From positions 62,001 through 126,000 of the forward strand of contig NZ_JBAJEY010000005.1 in NCBI RefSeq assembly GCF_039822285.1: 64,000 nucleotides of DNA. The letters run 5' to 3'. This DNA comes from Thiofaba sp039822285. Lineage in GTDB: Bacteria; Pseudomonadota; Gammaproteobacteria; Halothiobacillales; Halothiobacillaceae. Shown piece after piece: positions 16,313 through 23,993 of this stretch. The position numbers were made by a program, and so were the translations under genes. Position 1 is the stretch's first letter; each line of letters opens with the position of its first letter. Below the pieces are notes generated by a model. The model saw only the letters and a program-made list of their open reading frames with translations, made no database searches and was not told where the DNA came from.

Positions 16313-17364
16313 GCCTCACCTCCTTCGCTGTCCTTGGCCGCCCGCGCCGCCTCACGCGACTGCTCGAGGAAGTCCATGATGGCGTACACCAACTCGCGCG
16401 TACCCTCGCCCGAGATGGCGCTGATGCGGAACACGGGACCGGTCCAGCCCAGCCCGTCGATGATGGCCTGGCAGCGCGCCTCGCGCTCCGCCTCGGGCAC
16501 CAGGTCGAGCTTGTTGAGCACCAGCCAGCGCGGGCGCTGCAACAGTTCGTCGCTGAACTTTTCCACCTCGGCCAGGATGACCTGGGCGTCATGCACCGGA
16601 TCGGCCTCGGGATCGAGCGGGGCCACATCCAGCACGTGCAGGAGGAGACCTGTGCGCGAGAGGTGCTTGAGGAATTGGATACCGAGCCCCGCCCCCTCCG
16701 CCGCGCCTTCGATCAGGCCCGGGATGTCGGCGACGACGAAGCTGCGGTGCGCCTCCACCCGCACCACACCGAGGTTCGGGTACAGGGTGGTGAAGGGGTA
16801 GTCCGCGACCTTGGGCCGTGCGGCGGAGATGGCGCGGATCAGGGTGGACTTGCCGGCGTTCGGCAGACCCAAAAGGCCCACGTCGGCCAACACCTTGAGC
16901 TCCAGCCTAAGCTCGCGCTCCTCGCCCTCCGAGCCGTGGGTGCACTGGCGCGGGGCGCGGTTGGTGGAGCTCTTGAAGCGGGTGTTGCCCAGGCCGTGGA
17001 AGCCGCCGCGCGCGACCAGCACACGCTGGCCGGCCTCGACCACGTCGCCGATCAGCTCCTCGGTATCCGCGTCATAGACCATGGTGCCCACCGGGACCGG
17101 GATCTCCAGGTCCTCGCCCTTGGCCCCGGTCATGTTGCGGCCCATGCCGTTCTGCCCACGCTTGGCCTCGAAACGGCGCTGGTAGCGGAAGTCCGCCAGG
17201 GTGTTGAGGTCGGGGTGGCCGACCACGTACACACTGCCGCCATCGCCGCCATCGCCCCCGTCCGGACCACCAAACGGGATGAATTTCTCCCGGCGGAAAC
17301 TGACCACACCGTTGCCGCCGTTGCCGGCCTTGACGTGGATGACTGCTTCGTCAACGAACTTCAT
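16309..17364 (-). CDS. obgE: GTPase ObgE/CgtA
   Basis: Obg is an essential ribosome-associated GTPase of 50S maturation and stress response. The 351 residues start with the glycine-rich Obg fold (HVKAGNGGNGVVSFRREKF, GGPDGGDGGDGGSVYV) up to about residue 158. The GTPase domain has GLPNAGKSTLI (G1), DIPGLIEGA (G3) and NKLD (G4). A terminator-like hairpin separates it from upstream rpmA, so part of the ribosomal-protein transcription may stop before it. The ribosome binding site is weak. Confidence 0.96.
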   Translation of the reverse strand: MKFVDEAVIHVKAGNGGNGVVSFRREKFIPFGGPDGGDGGDGGSVYVVGHPDLNTLADFRYQRRFEAKRGQNGMGRNMTGAKGEDLEIPVPVGTMVYDADTEELIGDVVEAGQRVLVARGGFHGLGNTRFKSSTNRAPRQCTHGSEGEERELRLELKVLADVGLLGLPNAGKSTLIRAISAARPKVADYPFTTLYPNLGVVRVEAHRSFVVADIPGLIEGAAEGAGLGIQFLKHLSRTGLLLHVLDVAPLDPEADPVHDAQVILAEVEKFSDELLQRPRWLVLNKLDLVPEAEREARCQAIIDGLGWTGPVFRISAISGEGTRELVYAIMDFLEQSREAARAAKDSEGGEA

Positions 17365-17378
17365 GAGGATTTACCAGC

Positions 17379-17404
17379 AAAAAAGCCCCGTCGAGGCGGG
17401 GCTT
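17379..17404 (-). terminator. Rho-independent terminator after rpmA
   Basis: Read on the minus strand, AAGCCCCG and CGGGGCTT form an 8-bp stem around CCTCGA, followed by a T-run (17384 down to 17379). It lies after rpmA and only 14 bases before the obgE start. It probably lowers obgE expression relative to the ribosomal proteins, with some readthrough. Confidence 0.82.
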
Positions 17405-17431
17405 GGTCGCGCGTAATAAGCGTGCCGCGGA

Positions 17432-17689
17432 TCAGGCGGGGATCACGCTCACGTAGCGGCGGTTGTTCGGGCCCTTGACCTCGAACTTGATGGTGCCATC
17501 GACCTTGGCGAACAGGGTGTAGTCCTTGCCGCAGCCGACGTTGGTGCCCGGATGGAACTGGGTGCCGCGCTGACGGACGATGATGTTGCCCGCCACGGCC
17601 ATCTGGCCGCCGTAGAGCTTCACACCCAGACGCTTGGATTCAGAATCGCGACCGTTGCGGGAACTGCCCGCGGCCTTTTTGTGTGCCAT
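17432..17689 (-). CDS. rpmA: 50S ribosomal protein L27
   Basis: The 85-residue product begins MAHKKAAGSSRNGRDS, the conserved L27 N-terminus that reaches the peptidyl transferase centre without a cleaved leader. It continues with LGVKLYGGQ and QRGTQFHPGTNVGCGKDYTL. It lies directly downstream of rplU, as in most bacteria, and is followed by a terminator. Confidence 0.97.
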   Translation of the reverse strand: MAHKKAAGSSRNGRDSESKRLGVKLYGGQMAVAGNIIVRQRGTQFHPGTNVGCGKDYTLFAKVDGTIKFEVKGPNNRRYVSVIPA

Positions 17690-17704
17690 GGCCCGTGACC
17701 TCGA

Positions 17705-18016
17705 TTATGCGGAAATACCGGTGATTTTCAGTTCGGTGAAATACTGACGGTGCCCCATGCGCTTCATGTGGTGCTTGCGACGACGGAACTTCAGGATTTC
17801 GACCTTCTTGTGGCGGCCATGGCCCAGCACCTCGGCAGATACCTTGGCGCCTTTGACCAGCGGGGAACCGACCTTGAACTGGGTGCCGTCAGCCACCAGC
17901 AGCACCTGATCGAGCTCGACGGTCGAGCCCACATCGGCGTTGAGCAGTTCGACGCGCAGGCGCTCGCCCTGCTCGACACGGTACTGCTTACCGCCAGTCA
18001 CGATCACTGCGTACAT
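17705..18016 (-). CDS. rplU: 50S ribosomal protein L21
   Basis: The 103-residue protein starts MYAVIVTGGKQYRVEQGE and ends in the basic FRRRKHHMKRMGHRQ segment that contacts 23S rRNA. I placed the start at this ATG rather than five codons upstream, because it gives the invariant L21 N-terminus. A clear sigma-70 promoter lies upstream at 18062-18090. Confidence 0.96.
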   Translation of the reverse strand: MYAVIVTGGKQYRVEQGERLRVELLNADVGSTVELDQVLLVADGTQFKVGSPLVKGAKVSAEVLGHGRHKKVEILKFRRRKHHMKRMGHRQYFTELKITGISA

Positions 18017-18061
18017 GATGGTGTGCTCCAAAAAATGAATGAGACCCTATAAAGGGCGCGC

Positions 18062-18090
18062 ATTGTAAGCGCTTGGCGTGGCCGCGTCAA
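18062..18090 (-). promoter_or_regulatory. Sigma-70 promoter of rplU-rpmA
   Basis: On the minus strand the -35 TTGACG (18085-18090) and the -10 TACAAT (18062-18067) are separated by 17 bases. The predicted transcript would start roughly 30-40 bases before the rplU ATG. The bases just after the -10 are GC-rich (GCGCGCC), as expected for a stringently controlled ribosomal promoter. Confidence 0.8.
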
Positions 18091-18107
18091 ACAAAAGCCC
18101 GCCTGCC

Positions 18108-18137
18108 TTGACACCCCGCCACGGGCCTGCCTAGCAT
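18108..18137 (+). promoter_or_regulatory. Sigma-70 promoter of ispB
   Basis: A perfect -35 TTGACA (18108-18113) is followed after 18 bases by TAGCAT (18132-18137), a four-of-six -10. It is divergent from the rplU promoter, with 17 bases between the two -35 boxes. The start codon of ispB is 43 bases downstream. Confidence 0.65.
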
Positions 18138-18180
18138 CGCGGGCAATCTTAAGCCCACTCCCAGCCCAAAGCGACTTCCG

Positions 18181-19149
18181 ATGAATCTCGAGCAGGTGCG
18201 TAGTGTCACGGCGGACGACATGGCCCGCGTCAATCAGTTGATTGAACGCAGCCTGCACTCCGAGGTCGCCCTGGTGCGGCAGATCGCGACCTACATCATC
18301 CACGGCGGCGGCAAGCGCCTGCGCCCCCTGCTGCATCTTCTGGCCGCGCGCGCGGCGGGCTACACCGGCGAGCACCACTACACCCTCGCCGCGGTGATCG
18401 AGTTCATCCACACCTCCACCCTCCTGCACGACGATGTGGTGGACGAATCGGGCATGCGCCGCGGCCGCAAGACCGCCAACGCCATGTTCGGCAATGCCGC
18501 GAGCGTGCTGGTCGGCGACTTCCTCTATTCGCGCGCCTTCCAGCTGATGGTGAGCGTGGGCAGCATGCGGGTGATGGAGATCCTGGCCGACGCCACCAAC
18601 ATCATCGCCGAGGGCGAGGTCATGCAGCTGATGAACTGCCATGACCCGGACACCACCGAGGTGCGCTACATGGAGGTCATCCGCTGCAAGACCGCGCAGC
18701 TGTTCGAGGCCGCCGGGCGCCTGGGCGCGGTGCTGGCCGGCGCGGCGCCCGAGATCGAGGCGGCCCTCGCCGCCTACGGCCTGCACCTGGGCAACGCCTT
18801 CCAGCTGATGGACGATGCGCTGGACTACGAGGCCGATCCGGAGAAGCTCGGCAAGAACGTCGGCGATGACCTGGCCGAGGGTAAGCCCACCCTCCCCCTG
18901 ATCCACGCCTTGCGCCATGCCGAGCCCGAACAGGCGGCGGTGATCCGCCAGGCCATCGAACAGGGTGGGGTGGACCACCTGCCGGTGGTGCTCGAGGCTA
19001 TTGCAAAGGCAGGATCACTTGCCTATACTGCGCGCCTTGCGATGAACGAGGCTGAGCAAGCCGTTGCCGCCCTCGCCATCCTGCCCCCGTCGCCGCAGCG
19101 CGAAGCACTCGAGAGCATCGCTCGTTTCGCTGCAGCCCGGGATCATTAG
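18181..19149 (+). CDS. ispB: Octaprenyl diphosphate synthase (polyprenyl synthetase)
   Basis: IspB makes the C40-type polyprenyl side chain of ubiquinone from FPP and IPP. The 322-residue trans-prenyltransferase shows GGGKRLRPLL, the first aspartate motif HDDVVDESGMRRGR, the second LMDDALDYEAD, and GDDLAEGKPTLPLI. The exact chain length made cannot be read from sequence alone. It is divergent from rplU-rpmA, its classic neighbour. Its 3' end contains a promoter that appears to drive tRNA-Pro. Confidence 0.95.
   Translation: MNLEQVRSVTADDMARVNQLIERSLHSEVALVRQIATYIIHGGGKRLRPLLHLLAARAAGYTGEHHYTLAAVIEFIHTSTLLHDDVVDESGMRRGRKTANAMFGNAASVLVGDFLYSRAFQLMVSVGSMRVMEILADATNIIAEGEVMQLMNCHDPDTTEVRYMEVIRCKTAQLFEAAGRLGAVLAGAAPEIEAALAAYGLHLGNAFQLMDDALDYEADPEKLGKNVGDDLAEGKPTLPLIHALRHAEPEQAAVIRQAIEQGGVDHLPVVLEAIAKAGSLAYTARLAMNEAEQAVAALAILPPSPQREALESIARFAAARDH
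19001..19029 (+). promoter_or_regulatory. Promoter of tRNA-Pro inside ispB
   Basis: TTGCAA (19001-19006), 17 bases, then TATACT (19024-19029), followed by a GC-rich GCGCGCC discriminator typical of stable-RNA promoters under ppGpp/DksA control. It lies within the last 150 bases of ispB. The tRNA starts about 115 bases downstream of the predicted transcription start. Confidence 0.65.
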
Positions 19150-19150
19150 T

Positions 19151-19227
19151 CGGAGTGTAGCTCAGTCTGGTAGAGCACTACGTTCGGGACGTAGGGGTCG
19201 TAGGTTCGAATCCTGTCACTCCGACCA
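19151..19227 (+). tRNA. tRNA-Pro (anticodon CGG)
   Basis: The 77-base gene folds as a complete cloverleaf. The acceptor stem is CGGAGTG/CACTCCG, the D arm GCTC/GAGC and the anticodon stem CTACG/CGTAG with loop TTCGGGA, giving anticodon CGG. The T loop is TTCGAAT. The 3' CCA is encoded. It decodes CCG, a frequent codon in this GC-rich genome. Confidence 0.96.
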
Positions 19228-19263
19228 TCTTTTTCCCGCTTCCTGATCCGCCCCCCACCACCA

Positions 19264-21480
19264 TCAAGCCGCCGCTTGCGGGCCTTGCCTTGGTTGCGCT
19301 GGTCGTTCGGGCCGCCCAAAGGCCCAGCCCTGCAGGTAGCTCACCCCCAACCTCTGGAAGTCCTGGCGCTGGGATTCGGTCTCGATGCCTTCGGCCACCA
19401 CGGCGAAACCACTGCCGTGCAACATCTCGACGACATGCACCACCATGCTCCGCAAGGCCGCGTCCTGGCTGTAGGACTCGACCAGGCTGCGATCGAGCTT
19501 GACGATATCGACCGGCATGCGGGCGAGGTAGCGCAGCGAGGAGTAGCCGCTGCCGAAGTCATCCAGGGCCACCTTGATGCCCAGGGATCGATAGTGCCGC
19601 AAGGCACGGCTCATCAGCTCGAAGCGCGAGATGAGCGTCGTTTCTGTGATCTCGAGCACGAGCTTGTAATCCCCGGCGTGCCTCGCGAGCAACTGGATGG
19701 AGCTCGACACCTCCGGATCGAGGATGGATTCGCCATCGAAGTTGATCGCCACCCCCGTGCCGCGGGGAATGGCGCCGGATTCGAGATCCTGCCGCACGCT
19801 GTGCAGCACCGCGAGATCCAGCGCCGTCGCAAGCCCCCGTCGGCTGGCGATGGGCAAGACCTCGCCAGGCCCGATGAGTCCTTCGGCGTCCCGCAGGCGG
19901 AGCAGCGCCTCGTAATAGGACACCTCGCCCGTCGTCGCCTCCACCACCGGCTGGTAGTGCATGACGATGCCCCGCCCGCCGTCGACCGCATCGAGCACGG
20001 CGTGCACCAGGCGGTTTGACCACTCCCCCAGGCCGCTCTGCATCGCCGCCTGGAAGAGCACGACCTTGTGCTCGCCCAGACCGCGCTTGGCCTCATACAT
20101 GGCCATATCCGCGTGCCTGAGCAATTGACGCACGTCCTGATGCGGAGGCTCGCTGGCCACCACGCCGATGCTGATGCGCAGGCGCTCCTTGATGCCGAGG
20201 TTTTCCACGGGATGATTGGCCACCGCCATCCGGCAGCGTTCAGCCACCTGCAGCGCCTGGACCTCGCCGGCGCCCCAGAGGATGGCGAGAAACTCGTCGC
20301 CGCCGAGGCGATAGAGGCGGTCGTCGCGGCGCAGCTCCCCGCTAACCAGCCGGGCGATTTCCTGCAGCACGCGGTCCCCGGTCTCATGCCCATAGGTGTC
20401 ATTGATGGACTTGAAGAAGTCGCAGTCCAGCAGCAACAGGGCAAAGGGTGATTCGCTCGTTTCCTGCTGCACGCGGGCAGCATCCTCCTCGAAGGCCCGA
20501 CGGTTGTACGCACCGGTCAGGGCATCGATATGCGCCTCGGCCCACAGCCGGACATTGGTGCGGTCGAGCTCGTCACGCGCCTGCTCAAGCGAACGCCGGT
20601 AGTCGTGCAAGGCCTCCCTCACCTCGCGCAGCTCGCGCACGGGCAAAGTGTCGCGCGCCATCAGCGCCAAGGGCTCGCCGCTGCGCAGCTGGGTGAGCTC
20701 ATCACGCAGGCGGCGCAGGGGACGCGTGAACAGGCGGGTGACCAGCAGGTAGTTCATGGCCATGAGGATGAAGAAGGCCGTCATGAACTGCAGGAGGGTC
20801 TGACGCACCAGTTCGGGCAACATGGAGATCCAGCCGGCCTGCCGGGTGCGGTAGTCGATCATCTCGACCGCCCGCCCCACCGGCTGCACACCCTGGTAAC
20901 CGGGGCGGAGCCGGAAGCTCTCCGGGTCGATGTAGGCGAAGCGGTGCAGCCCGCGCAGGGCGCCGAGCAGGTCGACGCGCAGGCCGACATACCCCAAGAC
21001 CCCATGCAAGTCATCGTCCGGATCGACGACCTCGGCAAAACGCAACAGGCACAGTCCCCCCTCAGGCAGCACCATCAAGACCCCCTCCTCCCCCTCGGGC
21101 AGCCGCGCGGGCAGACGGGCGTTGAACTCCGACAGCAGGCGCCCCTGCCGGTCGTAAAGCTCCACCCCGCGCACCCAGACCGGCCAAAGCCCCTGCGCGG
21201 TGGCGCGATTGTCCCGCCAGTAGGTGTAGTAGGCAGGCGCGGCGAGCTGCTGCCGCACCTCGTCCCAGCTGGCGATCTGCTCGCCAAGCCCCGCCACCTG
21301 GGCCAGGGTGTTTTCCACCGCACGCTCGAACTCAAGCCGTGCCGCAGCCTCGCCCTCCGCGGCCTGAGCCTGCTGGATGGCGCGCAGCCGATCATGCATG
21401 TGCCAGCCGAGGGTCAGGAGGATGAGCAGGCCGACCCCCAGCATCAGGATAGCGTAGGTGCGGACGCCGGGGACACGCAT
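19264..21480 (-). CDS. Membrane-bound GGDEF-EAL c-di-GMP enzyme with periplasmic sensor
   Basis: The 738-residue protein has membrane segments near residues 9-30 and 237-257 flanking a roughly 200-residue periplasmic domain that resembles CHASE4 (SWDEVRQQL, TYWRDNRATAQG; inference). A HAMP-like linker, a GGDEF domain and an EAL domain follow. The GGDEF motif (LGGDEF, about residue 393) is intact with an RxxD inhibitory site (RRDD). The EAL motif (EALLRL, about 524), DDFGSGYSS and AEGIET are also intact. Both synthesis and breakdown of c-di-GMP are therefore possible. It is the last gene of the minus-strand series from def. Confidence 0.92.
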   Translation of the reverse strand: MRVPGVRTYAILMLGVGLLILLTLGWHMHDRLRAIQQAQAAEGEAAARLEFERAVENTLAQVAGLGEQIASWDEVRQQLAAPAYYTYWRDNRATAQGLWPVWVRGVELYDRQGRLLSEFNARLPARLPEGEEGVLMVLPEGGLCLLRFAEVVDPDDDLHGVLGYVGLRVDLLGALRGLHRFAYIDPESFRLRPGYQGVQPVGRAVEMIDYRTRQAGWISMLPELVRQTLLQFMTAFFILMAMNYLLVTRLFTRPLRRLRDELTQLRSGEPLALMARDTLPVRELREVREALHDYRRSLEQARDELDRTNVRLWAEAHIDALTGAYNRRAFEEDAARVQQETSESPFALLLLDCDFFKSINDTYGHETGDRVLQEIARLVSGELRRDDRLYRLGGDEFLAILWGAGEVQALQVAERCRMAVANHPVENLGIKERLRISIGVVASEPPHQDVRQLLRHADMAMYEAKRGLGEHKVVLFQAAMQSGLGEWSNRLVHAVLDAVDGGRGIVMHYQPVVEATTGEVSYYEALLRLRDAEGLIGPGEVLPIASRRGLATALDLAVLHSVRQDLESGAIPRGTGVAINFDGESILDPEVSSSIQLLARHAGDYKLVLEITETTLISRFELMSRALRHYRSLGIKVALDDFGSGYSSLRYLARMPVDIVKLDRSLVESYSQDAALRSMVVHVVEMLHGSGFAVVAEGIETESQRQDFQRLGVSYLQGWAFGRPERPAQPRQGPQAAA

Positions 21481-21509
21481 CTACGAGAGCCTCTGCACGG
21501 ATGACGCAC

Positions 21510-22367
21510 TCATGGGCGGACGCGCAGCTCCCGCAGGGCACCATCCACCGCATCCAGCAGGTCGAACTCGTGCGTTCCGTCGAAGAAGTGGCTGGCCCCC
21601 TCCACCACCCTTGTGGACACGCCGGCCTGGCGCATCAAGGCCACCCAGTCCGCGCCAAAGCGCTGATCCTCGCCCCCCATGATGGCGATCGTGGGCACCC
21701 GCACCCGGCCGAGCTGCTCCAGCACGCCCGCGCGGTCGAGGCTGGCATAGGAGAGGTAGGACTCCGGGCTGGCCACGTAATTACCGTGGCAGTAGATCAG
21801 GCTGTAGCGATCCAGCGCGCGGTCGCCGGCACGCAGATGCGCCTCCGCCTTACCCCGATCCTCCGGCCGCAACTCCTCGCCCTTCGCCCCGACATGGCTC
21901 ATGCTCATGCCGATCAGCCCCTTGATGCGGGGATGGGGCGCTGCGGCCGCATAGTCAAGCAGTTGCACACTGCCGAAGGAGTGGCCGACCAGGACGATGG
22001 GGCCCTGGGTGCGCCGCGCGAGCCACTCAACCCAGAAGCCGATCTCGGCGAGATCGTCCTTCAGGGTATGGGTATGAATGGCATCACAGGCCAGGCCCGC
22101 GCGGCGGGCGGTGATGCCCAGGCTCAGGGTAGGCGCGAGCACGGCGTAACCCTTGGCGGAAAACTCGTTCACCAGGGCCTGCACGGTTGGAAAGCCGCCG
22201 GTCACCAGAAAGCCGTGCAAGACCAGCAGGGCGGGCGCCTCCGGACGCGCCGGGCGGTAATCTGCGCCCACCCTCAAGCCCGAGGGCAGGGTTTCCATGA
22301 CCTCGGCCGCTTGCAGGGGCGGCATCAGGACCATGCCCAGCAACAGCGCGTACAGCATGCCTCTCAT
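21510..22367 (-). CDS. Secreted alpha/beta hydrolase
   Basis: A signal peptide (MRGMLYALLLGMVLMPPLQA) precedes a 265-residue alpha/beta hydrolase. It has the oxyanion segment LVLHGFLVTGG, the nucleophile elbow GHSFGS (Ser near 130), the acid in IMGGEDQRFG and the catalytic His in ASHFFDGTHEF. The substrate is unknown; lipase, esterase or peptidase activity are all possible. The start at 22367 has a GGAGG nine bases upstream; an ATG ten codons earlier would spoil the signal peptide. It is co-directional with the GGDEF-EAL gene, 29 bases away. Confidence 0.85.
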   Translation of the reverse strand: MRGMLYALLLGMVLMPPLQAAEVMETLPSGLRVGADYRPARPEAPALLVLHGFLVTGGFPTVQALVNEFSAKGYAVLAPTLSLGITARRAGLACDAIHTHTLKDDLAEIGFWVEWLARRTQGPIVLVGHSFGSVQLLDYAAAAPHPRIKGLIGMSMSHVGAKGEELRPEDRGKAEAHLRAGDRALDRYSLIYCHGNYVASPESYLSYASLDRAGVLEQLGRVRVPTIAIMGGEDQRFGADWVALMRQAGVSTRVVEGASHFFDGTHEFDLLDAVDGALRELRVRP

Positions 22368-22393
22368 GGAGCCTCGCCTCCTTTGCCTCCGGT

Positions 22394-22502
22394 CCATGGC
22401 CGAGCCTTACCAAACCCAATCTAGTCAGTGCATCCCAGGCTCGGCAACCATGGTCTTTGCGGGTGATCTTGTCCGCCCATGGCCGTCCCTTCCCAATCTA
22501 GT
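22394..22502. repeat. Short imperfect direct repeat around the lpxL stop
   Basis: CCATGGCCG...CCAATCTAGT occurs at 22394-22425 and again at 22477-22502. The second copy includes the stop codon of the acyltransferase gene. The spacing of about 80 bases suggests a partial duplication of that gene's 3' end that has since decayed. Nothing else was recognised in this 130-base gap. Confidence 0.5.
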
Positions 22503-23424
22503 ACAAGTATGGCTGACCTTCCGGCCGCGTCTTGAACAGCTTGAAGCTCCACATGTACTGCGCCGGATCCTCGCGGATCATGGACTCGAGCACCGCGTTC
22601 ATGCGCATGGTATCCGCCACCACGTCCTCGCTGGGGAAGTCCTCCAACGGCGGGCGGATGTGGATGTGGTATAGGCCGGTCTGCGGATCGAGGCGGGTGA
22701 TGTAGGGCAGGACCACCGCATCACCGAGCCTCGCCAGGCGGCCGAGCATGGGGACGGTCGCCTTGGGCACGCCAAAGAACGGCGCAAACACCGCGTGCTC
22801 CGGGCCGAGATCCTCGTCCGGGATGTAGTACACCAAGGTACCCGCCTTGAGCGCCTTGACCAGCGGACGCAGCCCCTCCTGGCGGGCCATCAGCCGGGCG
22901 CCGAAGCGGGTGCGGCCATGCGCCATCCAGGCATCGAGGAAGGGTTTGCCCGTGGGGTTGTAGGGGCCGGCCCCGCCACCGCAGGCCTTCGACAGGTAGG
23001 CCGCGCCCATGTCCAGGCCCACCACATGCCCGGTGACCACCAGCGGCGCGCGGCCCGAGGCCAGTGCGGCGTCGAGGTGCTCCTGCCCGTGCACCCGCCA
23101 GCGCCTTGCCAAGGCCTTGCGGCTGCGCAGCCAGAGGTAGCCGAGGTCGAGCAGGGCCTGCCCCGCGCGCTCGAAGGATTGCCGCGCAAGCCGTGTGCGC
23201 CCGGCCTCGTCCAGCTCGGGGAAGGCGAGGCCCAGATTGATGTCGACGATCCGGCGCCGCTTGGCGTTGCGGCGCATCATCTGCCGCCCGAGCCAGGCGC
23301 CAAGCCGCATGCGCAGGCCCACCGGGAGCCAGGCGATGATCCACAGCACCAGGATGCCCAACCACATCCCCAAGTAACGCGGATGCCACAAGGCGGGGTC
23401 TTTGAGCGGGGCGGGCAGGCTCAT
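22498..23424 (-). CDS. LpxL/HtrB-family lipid A acyltransferase
   Basis: The 308-residue protein is a single-pass membrane acyltransferase (hydrophobic residues about 18-40) that would add a secondary fatty acid to lipid A. The catalytic HX4D motif is seen in TGHVVGLDMG, followed by the family segments NPTGKPFLDAWM, YYIPDEDLGPEHAVFAPFFG and PMLGRLARLG. The ending DPAQYMWSFKLFKTRPEG is characteristic. Whether it is the LpxL or LpxM type cannot be fixed. The start overlaps the methyltransferase stop by four bases (ATGA). Confidence 0.9.
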   Translation of the reverse strand: MSLPAPLKDPALWHPRYLGMWLGILVLWIIAWLPVGLRMRLGAWLGRQMMRRNAKRRRIVDINLGLAFPELDEAGRTRLARQSFERAGQALLDLGYLWLRSRKALARRWRVHGQEHLDAALASGRAPLVVTGHVVGLDMGAAYLSKACGGGAGPYNPTGKPFLDAWMAHGRTRFGARLMARQEGLRPLVKALKAGTLVYYIPDEDLGPEHAVFAPFFGVPKATVPMLGRLARLGDAVVLPYITRLDPQTGLYHIHIRPPLEDFPSEDVVADTMRMNAVLESMIREDPAQYMWSFKLFKTRPEGQPYLY

Positions 23425-23993
23425 GGCTTGGCCCCCACCAGTGCGGCCACGGCCCGGAGGCCCTGCCCCAGGTCGCCGAACAGGCCATCCTCGCGATAGA
23501 CCAGCAGGCGCAGCGGCCGGCAGAGTTCGAGCAGTTCGCACGGCTTGAGCAGGAAGGCGGGATTGGAGGGGGTCGAGCCCCCCTCCGGGCGCTCGGTGGT
23601 GAAGGTCTGGTAGAACAGCAGGCCGCCCGGGCGCAGCGCGTCGATCAGGTGCGGGAACAGGCCGCGCTCGAGGAAATGGCTGACGACGATCACATCGAAG
23701 GACGCAGGCGCGGGCGGCGCGGCCACGACATCGCGCACCTCGCCGTGCACGGCCAGCCCCCGTCGCCCCGCCTCCTCCCCGAGGCGCTCAATCGCCACCG
23801 GAGAGAAGTCCCAGGCCTGCACCCGCAGGCCATGCTCGGCCATCAGCAGGGCGTTCGCCCCCAGGCCGCAGGCGAGATCCAGGGCATCCCCCACCGCAGG
23901 CAGCAGGTGGACATGCTCACGCAGTGCCCAGGCCGCGGCACCGCGTTCGGCATCCGCGTAGCGGCTGTTCCAGAGATCGACCCGCGTGCTCAT
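23421..23993 (-). CDS. Class I SAM-dependent methyltransferase
   Basis: The 190-residue protein has the Rossmann motif I ALDLACGLGANALLMAEHG, an acidic loop after strand two (VQAWDFSP) and motif IV FDVIVVSHFLERGLF. LRPGGLLFYQTFT follows. It resembles the small TehB-like group; the substrate is unknown. It overlaps trkH upstream and the LpxL-type gene downstream by four bases each, so it is tightly coupled to both. Confidence 0.85.
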   Translation of the reverse strand: MSTRVDLWNSRYADAERGAAAWALREHVHLLPAVGDALDLACGLGANALLMAEHGLRVQAWDFSPVAIERLGEEAGRRGLAVHGEVRDVVAAPPAPASFDVIVVSHFLERGLFPHLIDALRPGGLLFYQTFTTERPEGGSTPSNPAFLLKPCELLELCRPLRLLVYREDGLFGDLGQGLRAVAALVGAKP

